DNA from: Bacteroidota bacterium
GTDB taxonomy: Bacteria > Bacteroidota > Ignavibacteria > Ignavibacteriales > Melioribacteraceae
Direction: 5' to 3'
DNA length: 64,000 nucleotides
NCBI GenBank assembly: GCA_018829205.1
Contig: JAHJUE010000009.1
Coordinates: 176,921 to 240,920 of the forward strand
The notes under the pieces were generated by a model. That model made no database searches. It was not told where the DNA came from and worked only from the letters and a program-made list of their open reading frames with translations. The translations under genes were made by a program, and so were the position numbers. This document shows, piece by piece, positions 39,959 through 47,963 of this stretch; positions within the stretch are counted from its first letter, which is position 1; every line of letters begins with the position of its first letter.

Positions 39959-41149
39959 TTAATTTAACTGTGAAATATTTTCTACTTGTTCCCAAACGCG
40001 CAGAATATTTCCGGAACAGATTTTTTGAATGTCATCATCGGTATATCCGAGTTTTAATAATTCATAAATAACGTTCGGATAACAGGATACATCATTTACA
40101 TTAACAGGAAGATAATTTACACCTTCAAAATCAGAACCGATACCTACGTGATTAATTCCGACAAGTTTTACAACATGGTCAATATGAACGGCAATATCTT
40201 TTGCGGAAGCTATTTGGATGTTATTTTCGTTTATATAATTATCAAGATATGTTTTCCCTTTACCCGACCATTCATTCAATTTATTGGACTTCAGGTAATT
40301 CTTTGCAGGTCTTATCTTGGTTCTGAATTCATTTGAAAGAAATTCGGTGCCGAAAGTAATTTGAATTACTCCTCCGTTATTGGCAAGCGCTTTTATCATT
40401 TCGTCGCTCATGTTCCTTTCAAAACCTGGGGTAAAATTCCGGCACGAAGAATGAGATGCGATTACGGGAGCTTTTGTTAATTTCAGCACATCGTAAAATG
40501 TATCATCCGAAACGTGTGAAATATCAATCATAATTCCGAGTCCGTTCATTTCGGAAATTACTTTTTCACCGAAAGGGCTCAATCCGCGCCATGTTCTATC
40601 GGTATCGTATGAAGAGTCGCAAATAAGATTATCTTTAGAATGACATAATGTTATGTACCTGATCCCCCGATTATAAAAATATTTTAAATTATCCAGATTG
40701 TCTTCAATTGGAGAACCGTTTTCCATACCCATCGGCATAGAAATAAGTCCTTTCTCAAATTGTTGTTTGATATCCTTAGTTGAAACGGCAATCGCAAATT
40801 TATCAGGCCATCTATTCCGCATTTCTTCAACAATATCTATTAAACGGTCTGCGGCTTTTTTTGATTCTCCTTTTTTTACAAGATTTGCAGAAGTATAAAT
40901 TGACATAAAAGGAACATTTAATCCGCCTTCTTTTGCTCTCACAAAATCAAAGCAGCCCGATTCCGTTTCTTTTGTAATATCTGAAAAATTATTTTTAAGT
41001 TCCGAAGGCAAATCTATATGCGTATCAATAATTATATATTTTTGGGCGAGTTCAAGAGCTTTGTTGAAAAGTGATATATCCTTTTTCTGCTGTGCTGGAA
41101 TAGCAGCTGAATAGGTTAAAAGTACAAGAAGAATAAAATACATTTTCAT
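39959..41149 (-). CDS. Membrane dipeptidase (M19, renal-dipeptidase family), secreted
   Basis: M19 enzymes are binuclear zinc dipeptidases of the amidohydrolase fold. After a signal peptide (ending SAAIPAQ near residue 19) the motifs are DTHIDLPSEL near residue 42 (metal ligands), GIRYITLCHSKDN, the two His-bearing strands ISHVSDDTF and VIASHSSCRNF, and VGIGSDFEG near residue 335. The length of 396 residues fits the family. It probably acts in the periplasm on peptides. It is monocistronic. Confidence 0.92.
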   Translation of the reverse strand: MKMYFILLVLLTYSAAIPAQQKKDISLFNKALELAQKYIIIDTHIDLPSELKNNFSDITKETESGCFDFVRAKEGGLNVPFMSIYTSANLVKKGESKKAADRLIDIVEEMRNRWPDKFAIAVSTKDIKQQFEKGLISMPMGMENGSPIEDNLDNLKYFYNRGIRYITLCHSKDNLICDSSYDTDRTWRGLSPFGEKVISEMNGLGIMIDISHVSDDTFYDVLKLTKAPVIASHSSCRNFTPGFERNMSDEMIKALANNGGVIQITFGTEFLSNEFRTKIRPAKNYLKSNKLNEWSGKGKTYLDNYINENNIQIASAKDIAVHIDHVVKLVGINHVGIGSDFEGVNYLPVNVNDVSCYPNVIYELLKLGYTDDDIQKICSGNILRVWEQVENISQLN

Positions 41150-41252
41150 AATAAGGCCGTTTAGTTTTAAATAAATATTTGATGATAAATTACTAGAGAA
41201 ATTAATAAAAATATATATAAGTCAAATACTTAAAAATTAATTTATTTGTTAA

Positions 41253-41276
41253 TAAAAAAGCTGCATAAGCAGCTTT
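41253..41276 (-). terminator. Terminator after mscL
   Basis: AAAGCTGC and GCAGCTTT form an 8-bp stem with an ATAA loop. Read on the minus strand it is followed by a T-rich tail, 10 nt after the mscL stop. Confidence 0.75.
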
Positions 41277-41285
41277 AACTTAAAA

Positions 41286-41690
41286 TCATTTTGATTTTAG
41301 TATATCCCTTATTTCTCCAAGCAGTATTTCTTCTTTTGAAGGGGCGGGAGGAGCGGGAGGTGGAGCCGCGGCTTCTTTTTTCTTTAGTGTATTCATTGTT
41401 TTGACAGAAAGAAAAATGGCAAAAGCAATTATTAAAAAATCAACAATAGTCTGAATAAATAATCCGTAACCTATTGTTACCGCGGGAATTTCACCCGATG
41501 CTTCTTTTAAAACAATTTCAAGATTTGAAAAATCAACGCCGCCTATCAGGAGCCCAAGCGGAGGCATTACAACATTTCCTACAAAAGAAGAAACAATTTT
41601 ACCGAATGCCGCGCCTATTATAATTCCCACGGCCATATCGATTACATTTCCTTTCATTGCGAAAGTTTTAAATTCTTTCATGAAACCCAT
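41286..41690 (-). CDS. mscL: Large-conductance mechanosensitive channel MscL
   Basis: MscL is the emergency valve that opens under high membrane tension during osmotic downshock. The 134-residue protein has the N-terminal amphipathic helix and first membrane helix [27 protein letters not shown], the second helix [20 protein letters not shown], and a cytoplasmic bundle [14 protein letters not shown] after a Pro/Ala-rich linker. AGGAG precedes the start, so initiation at 41690 is plausible; the Met three codons in is an alternative. Confidence 0.95.
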   Translation of the reverse strand: MGFMKEFKTFAMKGNVIDMAVGIIIGAAFGKIVSSFVGNVVMPPLGLLIGGVDFSNLEIVLKEASGEIPAVTIGYGLFIQTIVDFLIIAFAIFLSVKTMNTLKKKEAAAPPPAPPAPSKEEILLGEIRDILKSK

Positions 41691-41731
41691 TATTCTTTCT
41701 CCTATTTGAATTAAATAAATATATAGTTAAA

Positions 41732-42121
41732 CTAAAAAACAGGTAAAATTGTCCGCCAGACCGCAAGCCATTTATTATTTAATTTTTCAAATACAAAAAC
41801 GTCGCGCCCTTTTTCACTGCTTGTTAAGCCATTTACTTCCCATGTAATATCAAAAATATAATTAATAATAGCCGTATTTCCTGCAATATTTATATTGATT
41901 TCATATTCCTTATAATTCAATATTTTTGCCTGATTAATAAATGACTTATAACTGGCAATACATTCTTTTTTGTTTGAGGCGAGTTTGTTGAAGTTCGAAT
42001 CTACAATTATCATATCATCGTGAAAATAACCGTTCAGATTTTTTAAATCATTTTTAAGCCAGGAATTGTTTATTTCCGAAATAATAAATTCAAGCTCTTT
42101 CCGGTGTTTATCGTTGGACAA
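41732..42121 (-). CDS. NTF2-like (SnoaL/DUF4440 type) protein
   Basis: This 129-residue cytoplasmic protein has the cone-shaped NTF2-like fold order: helix FIISEINNSWLKNDLKNLNGYF, strand MIIVDSNF, helices, then paired strands YKEYEININIAGNTAIINYIF and GRDVFVFEKLNNKWLAVWRTILP. Members bind or transform small ligands, or have no enzyme activity; nothing here identifies a substrate. The start is TTG at 42121 with GGAG about 8 nt upstream. Confidence 0.8.
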   Translation of the reverse strand: MSNDKHRKELEFIISEINNSWLKNDLKNLNGYFHDDMIIVDSNFNKLASNKKECIASYKSFINQAKILNYKEYEININIAGNTAIINYIFDITWEVNGLTSSEKGRDVFVFEKLNNKWLAVWRTILPVF

Positions 42122-42378
42122 TCTTTCTCCGGTTAATAATATGAAATAGGATGAAAAATTATTTTTGAGAAATATGAAAAACAGATTTTATAATATACAA
42201 TTAGAAAGAAATTTACATCAATTATTTAATGATTTTTAATTTCGAATTATTAAAGTCGGATATAAAATATAACTTATTGCAAATTTGGTCAATAAAAAAA
42301 ATAGAATAGTGCAACTATTTTATCTCCTTATGCGTCATAAAGAAAGTTAATTTAATAACATTGGGCAAAGGAGAAATT

Positions 42379-42594
42379 ATGTTACTAAAAGAAATTCTTG
42401 AAAGTATTGTTGAAAATAACACCCCTGTAATTTTATGCAGCGGCGATAAAGAATATGAAGCCAACACACTTTTAGAGACGCTGCACCCGGTAAAACTAAA
42501 ACGGCAAGCGCATATGCAGAGCGGACTATATATAGCCGCAATTAGCGACGGCGGATATCTTGGCGACGTTATGTATAAAATCAAGCAAAAATAG
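42379..42594 (+). CDS. Small hypothetical protein
   Basis: This is a 71-residue protein that I do not recognise, reading MLLKEILESIVENNTPVIL...LHPVKLKRQAHMQSG...AISDGGYLGDVMYKIKQK. A good AAAGGAG site 7 nt before the ATG at 42379 argues that it is translated. No membrane segment or metal motif is visible. It stands alone between AT-rich non-coding stretches of about 250 nt on both sides. Confidence 0.55.
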   Translation: MLLKEILESIVENNTPVILCSGDKEYEANTLLETLHPVKLKRQAHMQSGLYIAAISDGGYLGDVMYKIKQK

Positions 42595-42839
42595 GTTTTA
42601 GATTATAAGGGTATAAAAACTTCCGGATTCATTTTTACTCCAATTAATAAATTTCTATCAAATGTTATAAAAACGTGATAAATATACACGCACATTTATA
42701 TACCTTCCGTTTAAAAACCCAATAAATGTTTCAAATTTGTTACCAAAAATCAAAAATATACTTTATAATGGGACATATGGTATTATAAAATGATAGTTTT
42801 ATAATTAAATTGCTTACCACAAAACTTGAAACGATAATT

Positions 42840-43334
42840 ATGAAAAAAAATATTATAACCGGTTTTATTTTATTTTTAATTGCTATAGTAAATCCGGTTT
42901 CGGGACAGGAAAATATCAATTTCTCAATTGATTTAATAAATGGCGGGGAAGTCGATTTCTCAACCCTTCATCAAGAAGGGCCTGTTCTTGTCAACTTTTG
43001 GGCCTTGTGGTGTAAACCATGCAGAACCGAAATGAAATATCTTAAAAAGATTTATGAAAAATATTCGGGTAAAGGATTAAAAATACTTGGAATAAACCAG
43101 GATACGCCGCGCAGTTTATCAAAAGTAAAATCATTTGTTAATTCATACGGAATAGAGTATTTAATTGGGTTGGACCCGAATAAAAAATATTTTGAAATGT
43201 TTAACGGACAGGTTGTACCGTATTCGCTTTTATATAATAAAGATGGTGAAATAGTTTATCAGCATTCGGGTTACTTGCCCGGCGACGAGATCGAACTAGA
43301 AAAAGAAATAAAAAAAGTTTTGGGTGAAGAATAA
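42840..43334 (+). CDS. TlpA/ResA-like periplasmic thioredoxin
   Basis: This thioredoxin-fold protein is probably exported: the signal peptide is IITGFILFLIAIVNPVSGQ (about residues 5-23). The redox-active site is FWALWCKPCRTEM near residue 56 (WCKPC), followed by the peroxiredoxin/TlpA-type core KYSGKGLKILGINQDTP and the cis-Pro segment VVPYSLLYNKDGE. I chose the ATG at 42840, which gives 164 residues; a TTG ten codons upstream is unlikely. Its stop overlaps the next start (TAATG), so it forms an operon with the DUF6029 and Omp28-like genes. Confidence 0.88.
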   Translation: MKKNIITGFILFLIAIVNPVSGQENINFSIDLINGGEVDFSTLHQEGPVLVNFWALWCKPCRTEMKYLKKIYEKYSGKGLKILGINQDTPRSLSKVKSFVNSYGIEYLIGLDPNKKYFEMFNGQVVPYSLLYNKDGEIVYQHSGYLPGDEIELEKEIKKVLGEE

Positions 43335-44938
43335 TGAAATTTTCCCGTAAAACATTTTTTATAGCTTTTCTTTTTTTAAGCGGCTCAGTTTCGGCGCAGA
43401 TTCAAACATCCATCTCCAATACTTTAAGATACGGAAACGGAAAACGATCGCTCGGCAATACAACTTCCGATTTTATTTATCGCGAAAATTTGACCGACGC
43501 GATTTTCAGACTTCCCAAAAATATTTCTGTCGGTTTCAGATTTTTATACGACAACCCGCCGGAAATTGGACAAGAGTTTACTGGAATTAGCAGAAGATAT
43601 ATTGAATACAATAATGATGATTTGTACCTGCGCGCCGGAAATTTTTCAGAGCTTTACGGAAAAGGAATGGCAAATAATTTATTTGAAAACCGCGGACTTG
43701 CATATGACTCATGGCTCGACGGCGTAAACGTGAAATATAAATTTGATGATTTAATAATTTCGGCTTTGGGCGGAGTAATGAATTTTGCCGATTCAATAAA
43801 TTTTTGGCGCGAAGAAAATTATACATTATTTGGCGGGAATGCCGAATATAAATTCAATAAGTATTTTACAGCCGGCATTTCTTTTGTAAGCGCCGAAGGT
43901 GAAATTCCATTGCCCGGAACAATTCACAAATTAAATGCTGAAGTACCTGAAATTTATTTTAATCTGATTACCGGTGATTTTGAATTATTTGTTGATTGGT
44001 CGCAAAAATGGACGAGTGTTGAAAACGGTTCATCGGTAAAAGGCTCGGGAATTTACGCTGCTCTTAATTTTAATAAAGGCGCGCTGGGTGTAACACTCGA
44101 TTATAAAAATTATAAATTCGATGAACAAGATCCTTTCGCACGTTATGATTTTACACGTCCGACAAGAATACTTCCGTTTCAAAATCCGCCTATAGTTATG
44201 AAAGAGCACAGTTATTTGCTTCTTTCGCGAAGTATTCATCAAGTTGATTTTAATGATGAAGTCGGGTTTCAGTTAGAGATTTTTTATTTATTAAAAGATG
44301 ACACTTTTTTAACGCTTAACGGAAGTTTGACAAGCAGACATAATTTCTATAATTATAATTCAGCGGAGTTTAGTTTTGAAAAAGAAAACCGCGACGGAAA
44401 TTTTCTACCTTCAACAAATGATAAATATTCGCCTTTCTGGGAATACTTAATTGAAGCGGAACATTCTTTAGATGATTACACAAGTTTGAATATAGGATTC
44501 GCTCAAAGATCAAAAGTAATTTATAATGACATATCCGGTTCCGCAGCTTCGCATAAAATTAGTTCAACGGTAATTCCATTATTAATTCAGCGTACTTTCA
44601 ATAATGCTTACGCTGCGTCAATTCAATACGAATTAGAATTTGTAAATGATAATTACAATACTCAGCAGATGAAATTTAACAATCAATTTATATCGTTTGT
44701 GAACTCATTTTTATCTGTGATTAATCTTAATCTGAGATATGAATTTACAAGCAACGATTTTGAAGTATCCGGCAGAAAGGACTGGTTTACAGTTGAAACA
44801 GGATATAGAATTAATCAAAGCAATAATATATCGTTATCATTCGGCAGGGAGCGGGGGGGACAAACCTGCTCTAACGGCGTGTGCAGATACATCCAGCCTT
44901 TCTCCGGATTTAAGCTTACGCTTTTAAGTAATATTTAA
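43334..44938 (+). CDS. DUF6029-type outer-membrane protein
   Basis: This 534-residue protein has a signal peptide (FFIAFLFLSGSVSAQ) and a long series of amphipathic beta strands, consistent with an outer-membrane barrel. The start ISNTLRYGNGKRSL followed by YRENLTDAIFRLP and LYLRAGNFSELYGKGMANNLFE fits the DUF6029 family of Bacteroidota. The last strand is PFSGFKLTLLSNI. Two Cys lie close together near the C-terminus (GGQTCSNGVCRY), a possible disulfide and a candidate substrate of the thioredoxin encoded just upstream. Function is unknown. Confidence 0.78.
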   Translation: MKFSRKTFFIAFLFLSGSVSAQIQTSISNTLRYGNGKRSLGNTTSDFIYRENLTDAIFRLPKNISVGFRFLYDNPPEIGQEFTGISRRYIEYNNDDLYLRAGNFSELYGKGMANNLFENRGLAYDSWLDGVNVKYKFDDLIISALGGVMNFADSINFWREENYTLFGGNAEYKFNKYFTAGISFVSAEGEIPLPGTIHKLNAEVPEIYFNLITGDFELFVDWSQKWTSVENGSSVKGSGIYAALNFNKGALGVTLDYKNYKFDEQDPFARYDFTRPTRILPFQNPPIVMKEHSYLLLSRSIHQVDFNDEVGFQLEIFYLLKDDTFLTLNGSLTSRHNFYNYNSAEFSFEKENRDGNFLPSTNDKYSPFWEYLIEAEHSLDDYTSLNIGFAQRSKVIYNDISGSAASHKISSTVIPLLIQRTFNNAYAASIQYELEFVNDNYNTQQMKFNNQFISFVNSFLSVINLNLRYEFTSNDFEVSGRKDWFTVETGYRINQSNNISLSFGRERGGQTCSNGVCRYIQPFSGFKLTLLSNI

Positions 44939-44951
44939 ACAAGAGGCACTT

Positions 44952-45980
44952 ATGAAAAAGTTATTAATCATTAGTTTTTGCGCGTTTAGTTTTATGAATT
45001 TTATAAACGCGCAAGAATATGACAGAAATATTTTAATAGAGGTTTTTACAAATTCCCATTGTCCTTTATGCCCGCCTGCTCACTCGGCTGTTTCGTCTTA
45101 TCTTGCAAACGGCAGCGGAAAAGAAAGAGTAAGTTACATTTATTATCACATGGTTTTTCCTTATTCGGATGACCAGCTAAATCAAGCAAATACATCCGAC
45201 CCGGCCGGAAGAAATAATTATTACGGGCCTTTCGGCAGTACGCCCGTAGGATTTTTTGACGGCGAAACACAAAGCGGCGGTTACAGCAATTGGGGGAGCA
45301 AAATTGACGCTAGGCTTGCGGTTAAAAGTCCGCTGCAAATTAATTTAAGCGGTTCAAAAGGCAGCGGCAGCTTTACAATTAACGCGGAGATAAACGCAGG
45401 CTCAAGCGTAGGCGGGAATAATGTAATTCATTTTGTTGTTGTAGAAAATGTTAATTACAACGGAAGGAACGGAGTTAATCCGCATAACCATGTTATGAGA
45501 AAGATGATTACTTCACCAACAGGCGAAAGCATTAATCTTGCTTCGAATCAAACTGTAAGCAAAACAATAAATCTCGAAAGCGCTTGGAATACCGGTAATA
45601 TCGGTGTTGTGGTTTTTGTACAGAATTCTTCGAGCAAAGAAGTTTATCAATCTAATTTTATTACTTATGATGAATTAGGTATTACTTCGGTTGATGATAT
45701 AAATAATTCAATTCTTGATTCATATAATTTATCTCAGAATTATCCGAACCCGTTTAACCCGGCTACATCAATTGAATATCAAATTCCCGCAGAAGAAAAT
45801 GTTGTATTAAAAGTTTATAATTTAATTGGGCAGGAAGTTGCCGAACTCGTTAATGAGAAGAAATCCGCAGGTAGCTATAAAGTTAATTTTAACGCGGAAA
45901 AATTAGCGAGTGGGGTTTACTATTATACTCTCCGCGCGGGAAATTTTGTGGGGTCCCAAAAACTTGTTTTATTAAAATAG
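44952..45980 (+). CDS. Omp28-like secreted protein with type IX sorting domain
   Basis: After a signal peptide (ISFCAFSFMNFINAQ) the protein has a thioredoxin-like domain with a CxxC site, FTNSHCPLCPPAHSA near residue 41, as in Omp28-related proteins. The middle is a beta-sandwich-like region. The C-terminal about 80 residues are a type A type IX secretion sorting domain: SQNYPNPFNPATSIEYQIP, then VYNLIGQEVAELV and SGVYYYTLRAG ending KLVLLK. It should cross the outer membrane and be displayed or released. It is third in the TlpA-DUF6029-Omp28 operon, 13 nt after DUF6029. Confidence 0.87.
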   Translation: MKKLLIISFCAFSFMNFINAQEYDRNILIEVFTNSHCPLCPPAHSAVSSYLANGSGKERVSYIYYHMVFPYSDDQLNQANTSDPAGRNNYYGPFGSTPVGFFDGETQSGGYSNWGSKIDARLAVKSPLQINLSGSKGSGSFTINAEINAGSSVGGNNVIHFVVVENVNYNGRNGVNPHNHVMRKMITSPTGESINLASNQTVSKTINLESAWNTGNIGVVVFVQNSSSKEVYQSNFITYDELGITSVDDINNSILDSYNLSQNYPNPFNPATSIEYQIPAEENVVLKVYNLIGQEVAELVNEKKSAGSYKVNFNAEKLASGVYYYTLRAGNFVGSQKLVLLK

Positions 45981-46085
45981 TTACTCGAATTTAACAGCAA
46001 GCTGCCCGCAAGCCGCGGCAATATCGTCGCCCTGAGTTTCGCGGATCATTTCTTTAATGTTGTTGCGGAGTTTATTAAACAATTA
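45981..46085 (-). pseudogene. Remnant of an rlmN 3' end (second copy)
   Basis: Read on the minus strand this segment encodes a diverged copy of the last 30 or so residues of RlmN: KLRNNIKEMIRETQGDD then IAAACGQLAVKFE and a TAA stop. Intact rlmN ends KLRNNNITVMIRETQGDD, IAGACGQLAVKY. The frame closes upstream of LFNKL, so nothing else of the gene remains. The toxin-antitoxin genes lie exactly between this remnant and intact rlmN, which points to cassette acquisition with a foreign gene end. Confidence 0.8.
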
Positions 46086-46103
46086 GATCGAGAATAATTT
46101 TGT

Positions 46104-46400
46104 TCAAATCAAATAAGTATCAATATTCATTGACCCGTGGAAAATACCTAATATATCTATACTTTTATCATTGTAAATAATGTAAGCTATTCTGTAATGA
46201 CCGTAAAGAAGTATGCGGATATTATTCTGATTTTGCATCTGATATTTATAACCTATTTCTGGGTGTACATGTAATGTTTGCACTTTTTTATAAATACCGT
46301 TTATTACTTCCTTCGCAGCATTTGGATTATCAATGGCAATGTATTCGTAAATTTCTTTTAAACGCTGTTCAGCTTCGGCAGTCCAGTTTATTTCGACCAT
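46104..46400 (-). CDS. RelE/ParE-family toxin
   Basis: This 98-residue protein is a type II toxin of the ParE/RelE fold. It shows the family layout INWTAEAEQRLKEIYEYIA, AAKEVINGIYKKVQTLHVHPEIG, then YGHYRIAYIIYNDKSIDILGIFHG. ParE members poison DNA gyrase and RelE members cleave mRNA; the sequence does not settle which. The antitoxin gene overlaps its start by 13 nt, the usual coupled order. The pair sits downstream of rlmN beside a remnant of a second rlmN end. Confidence 0.88.
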   Translation of the reverse strand: MVEINWTAEAEQRLKEIYEYIAIDNPNAAKEVINGIYKKVQTLHVHPEIGYKYQMQNQNNIRILLYGHYRIAYIIYNDKSIDILGIFHGSMNIDTYLI

Positions 46401-46570
46401 GCCTTAATTCTTTTTTTCATTTCAATGTTCGATATTTTTTCCCCTTCCTTCGAATTTTTTAAACCGCGTTCTATCATTCTTCTAAAAGCTAATTCACGCA
46501 ATATTTGGTCATAGGTACTGTCATCAGGCTGTTCATTTATTATAGATTTCATTTCCTCTTTAACATTCAT
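46388..46570 (-). CDS. Antitoxin partner of the RelE/ParE toxin
   Basis: This 60-residue antitoxin is short, acidic to mixed-charge and helical (MKSIINEQPDDSTYDQILRELAFRRMIERGLKNSKEG), resembling small antitoxins that hold ParE-like toxins. The ATG at 46570 has a GAGG site 6 nt upstream; an earlier start 12 codons upstream would begin inside the promoter/operator and is rejected. It overlaps the toxin start by 13 nt. Its DNA-binding part, if any, is not obvious, though a palindrome lies in its promoter. Confidence 0.8.
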   Translation of the reverse strand: MNVKEEMKSIINEQPDDSTYDQILRELAFRRMIERGLKNSKEGEKISNIEMKKRIKAWSK

Positions 46571-46590
46571 AATAAGCCTCACGTTTTTTG

Positions 46591-46621
46591 TAAAATTACA
46601 TAGCATTTAATGTAAAAACAA
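46591..46621 (-). promoter_or_regulatory. Toxin-antitoxin promoter with palindromic operator
   Basis: On the minus strand TTG (46619-46621) and TAATTTTA (46591-46598) are 20 nt apart, matching the Bacteroidota promoter geometry. Between and partly over them lies the palindrome TTACAT-N8-ATGTAA (46596-46615), a likely operator for autorepression by the antitoxin-toxin complex. The leader to the antitoxin ATG is short. Confidence 0.5.
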
Positions 46622-46638
46622 GAGGGAACTAAAACAGT

Positions 46639-47700
46639 TTAATATTTTACCGCTAATTGCCCGCAAGCCCCGGCAATGTCATCACCCTGAGTTTCGCGGA
46701 TCATAACGGTTATGTTGTTGTTGCGGAGTTTCTCAACAAAGTCATAAATCTTATTTCTTGAAGTAGGCGCCAGTTCACCGGAAATTCCATCGGGCGCCAT
46801 ATGTGCTATGCTGTTGAAGGGAATTACGTTTATTTTAGCCGGAAGCTGCTTGCATAATTTTGCCAATGCTTTTACGTCCTCCTCCCGATCATTAATACCC
46901 TGCAGCATTGTATATTCAAAAGTAATTCTGGTTTTTGTTTTCTTTACATAATATTTTATCGCTTCAATATTCTCGGCAAGCGAATATTTTTTATTAATGG
47001 GCATTATTAAAGTTCTTATATTTTCAAAACAAGAATGAAGCGAAAGCGCGAGTTTAACCCTTATCTCGCTGTCGGCAAGTTCTTTAATTTTATTCGGAAT
47101 TCCTGAAGTCGAAACGGTTATCCTGTTCCTGCTGATTGCCGTATTCAGCTCGGTTGTAAAAATCTGGAGCGATTTTAACGTATTGTTGAAATTTAAAAGC
47201 GGCTCTCCCATTCCCATATAAACAATATTAGTAATTGATTTTTTCCCGTTTTCTTTTGCCGCCATAAAATACTGATCTACAATTTCTCCGACAGTTAAAT
47301 TTCTTTTATAACCCATTAATCCTGTAGCGCAGAATTTACAATCCAATGGGCAGCCGACTTGAGTTGAGATGCAGAGTGTGCTTCTGTCTTTTTCGGGGAT
47401 TACAACCGATTCTATGTTTTTTTCATCTTCAGTTCTAAATAAATATTTTTTTGTTCCGGATAAAACAGAATCCTGCACTGTTATTAAATCCAAAGTTTTA
47501 AGCGAGCATCCCTCATTTAGTTTTTCGCGAAGCGCTTTAGGAAGATTCTGCATTTCAAGAAAATCGGTTGACAGGTGATTATACATCCAGTTAAATAACT
47601 GTTCGCCTCTGAATTTTGATTCGCCAATAGTTTCAAAATACTCGCGCAGTTCCGAAACGGTAAGGCCTTTTAATTGATATTTTTTGTTTTCTGTAGTCAT
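46639..47700 (-). CDS. rlmN: 23S rRNA/tRNA (adenine-C2) methyltransferase RlmN
   Basis: RlmN is a radical-SAM enzyme that methylates C2 of A2503 in 23S rRNA and of A37 in some tRNAs. The CxxxCxxC cluster motif is CPLDCKFCATG near residue 119, with the SAM region NIVYMGMGEPLLNF and the C-terminal RETQGDDIAGACGQL carrying the catalytic cysteine. I chose the ATG at 47700 (353 residues); the frame is open for 14 more codons without a ribosome site. Its 3' end is duplicated in part at 45981-46085. Confidence 0.95.
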   Translation of the reverse strand: MTTENKKYQLKGLTVSELREYFETIGESKFRGEQLFNWMYNHLSTDFLEMQNLPKALREKLNEGCSLKTLDLITVQDSVLSGTKKYLFRTEDEKNIESVVIPEKDRSTLCISTQVGCPLDCKFCATGLMGYKRNLTVGEIVDQYFMAAKENGKKSITNIVYMGMGEPLLNFNNTLKSLQIFTTELNTAISRNRITVSTSGIPNKIKELADSEIRVKLALSLHSCFENIRTLIMPINKKYSLAENIEAIKYYVKKTKTRITFEYTMLQGINDREEDVKALAKLCKQLPAKINVIPFNSIAHMAPDGISGELAPTSRNKIYDFVEKLRNNNITVMIRETQGDDIAGACGQLAVKY

Positions 47701-47726
47701 GAGTTGTAAATATAATAAATTGATGC

Positions 47727-47856
47727 GAGATTTGAGACACAAGATTTTTAGAATTAGTTTTTCTTAAAAATTTATGCTTATAAGTATTAAATATTGCGTC
47801 TCAGATATGTTTGACCTAAGGCAAGTCTAATATCTAAATTCTTGTGTCTCATATCT
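47727..47856. repeat. Imperfect inverted repeat between rlmN and acyl-CoA dehydrogenase
   Basis: Two arms of about 30 nt face each other: 47727-47757 (contains GAGACACAAG) and 47827-47856 (contains CTTGTGTCTC), with matching AT-rich extensions on both sides of this perfect 10-bp core. About 70 nt lie between them, including a third related piece, GCGTCTCAGATATG. It could be a miniature mobile element or a relic of a dispersed repeat. No coding capacity. Confidence 0.5.
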
Positions 47857-47963
47857 AAAATAATTAGTTTGTTACGTTATTCAATAAATGCTGGGCCACA
47901 AGCCTCACATTTAATAAAATTTTTACAAAATGAAAATTTTAAAAAATATCTTGGGGAATTATA

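Noticed and set aside
46571..46606. Twelve-codon N-terminal extension of the antitoxin
   Set aside because: It would cover the -7 box and palindrome, and the ATG at 46570 has a better GAGG site.
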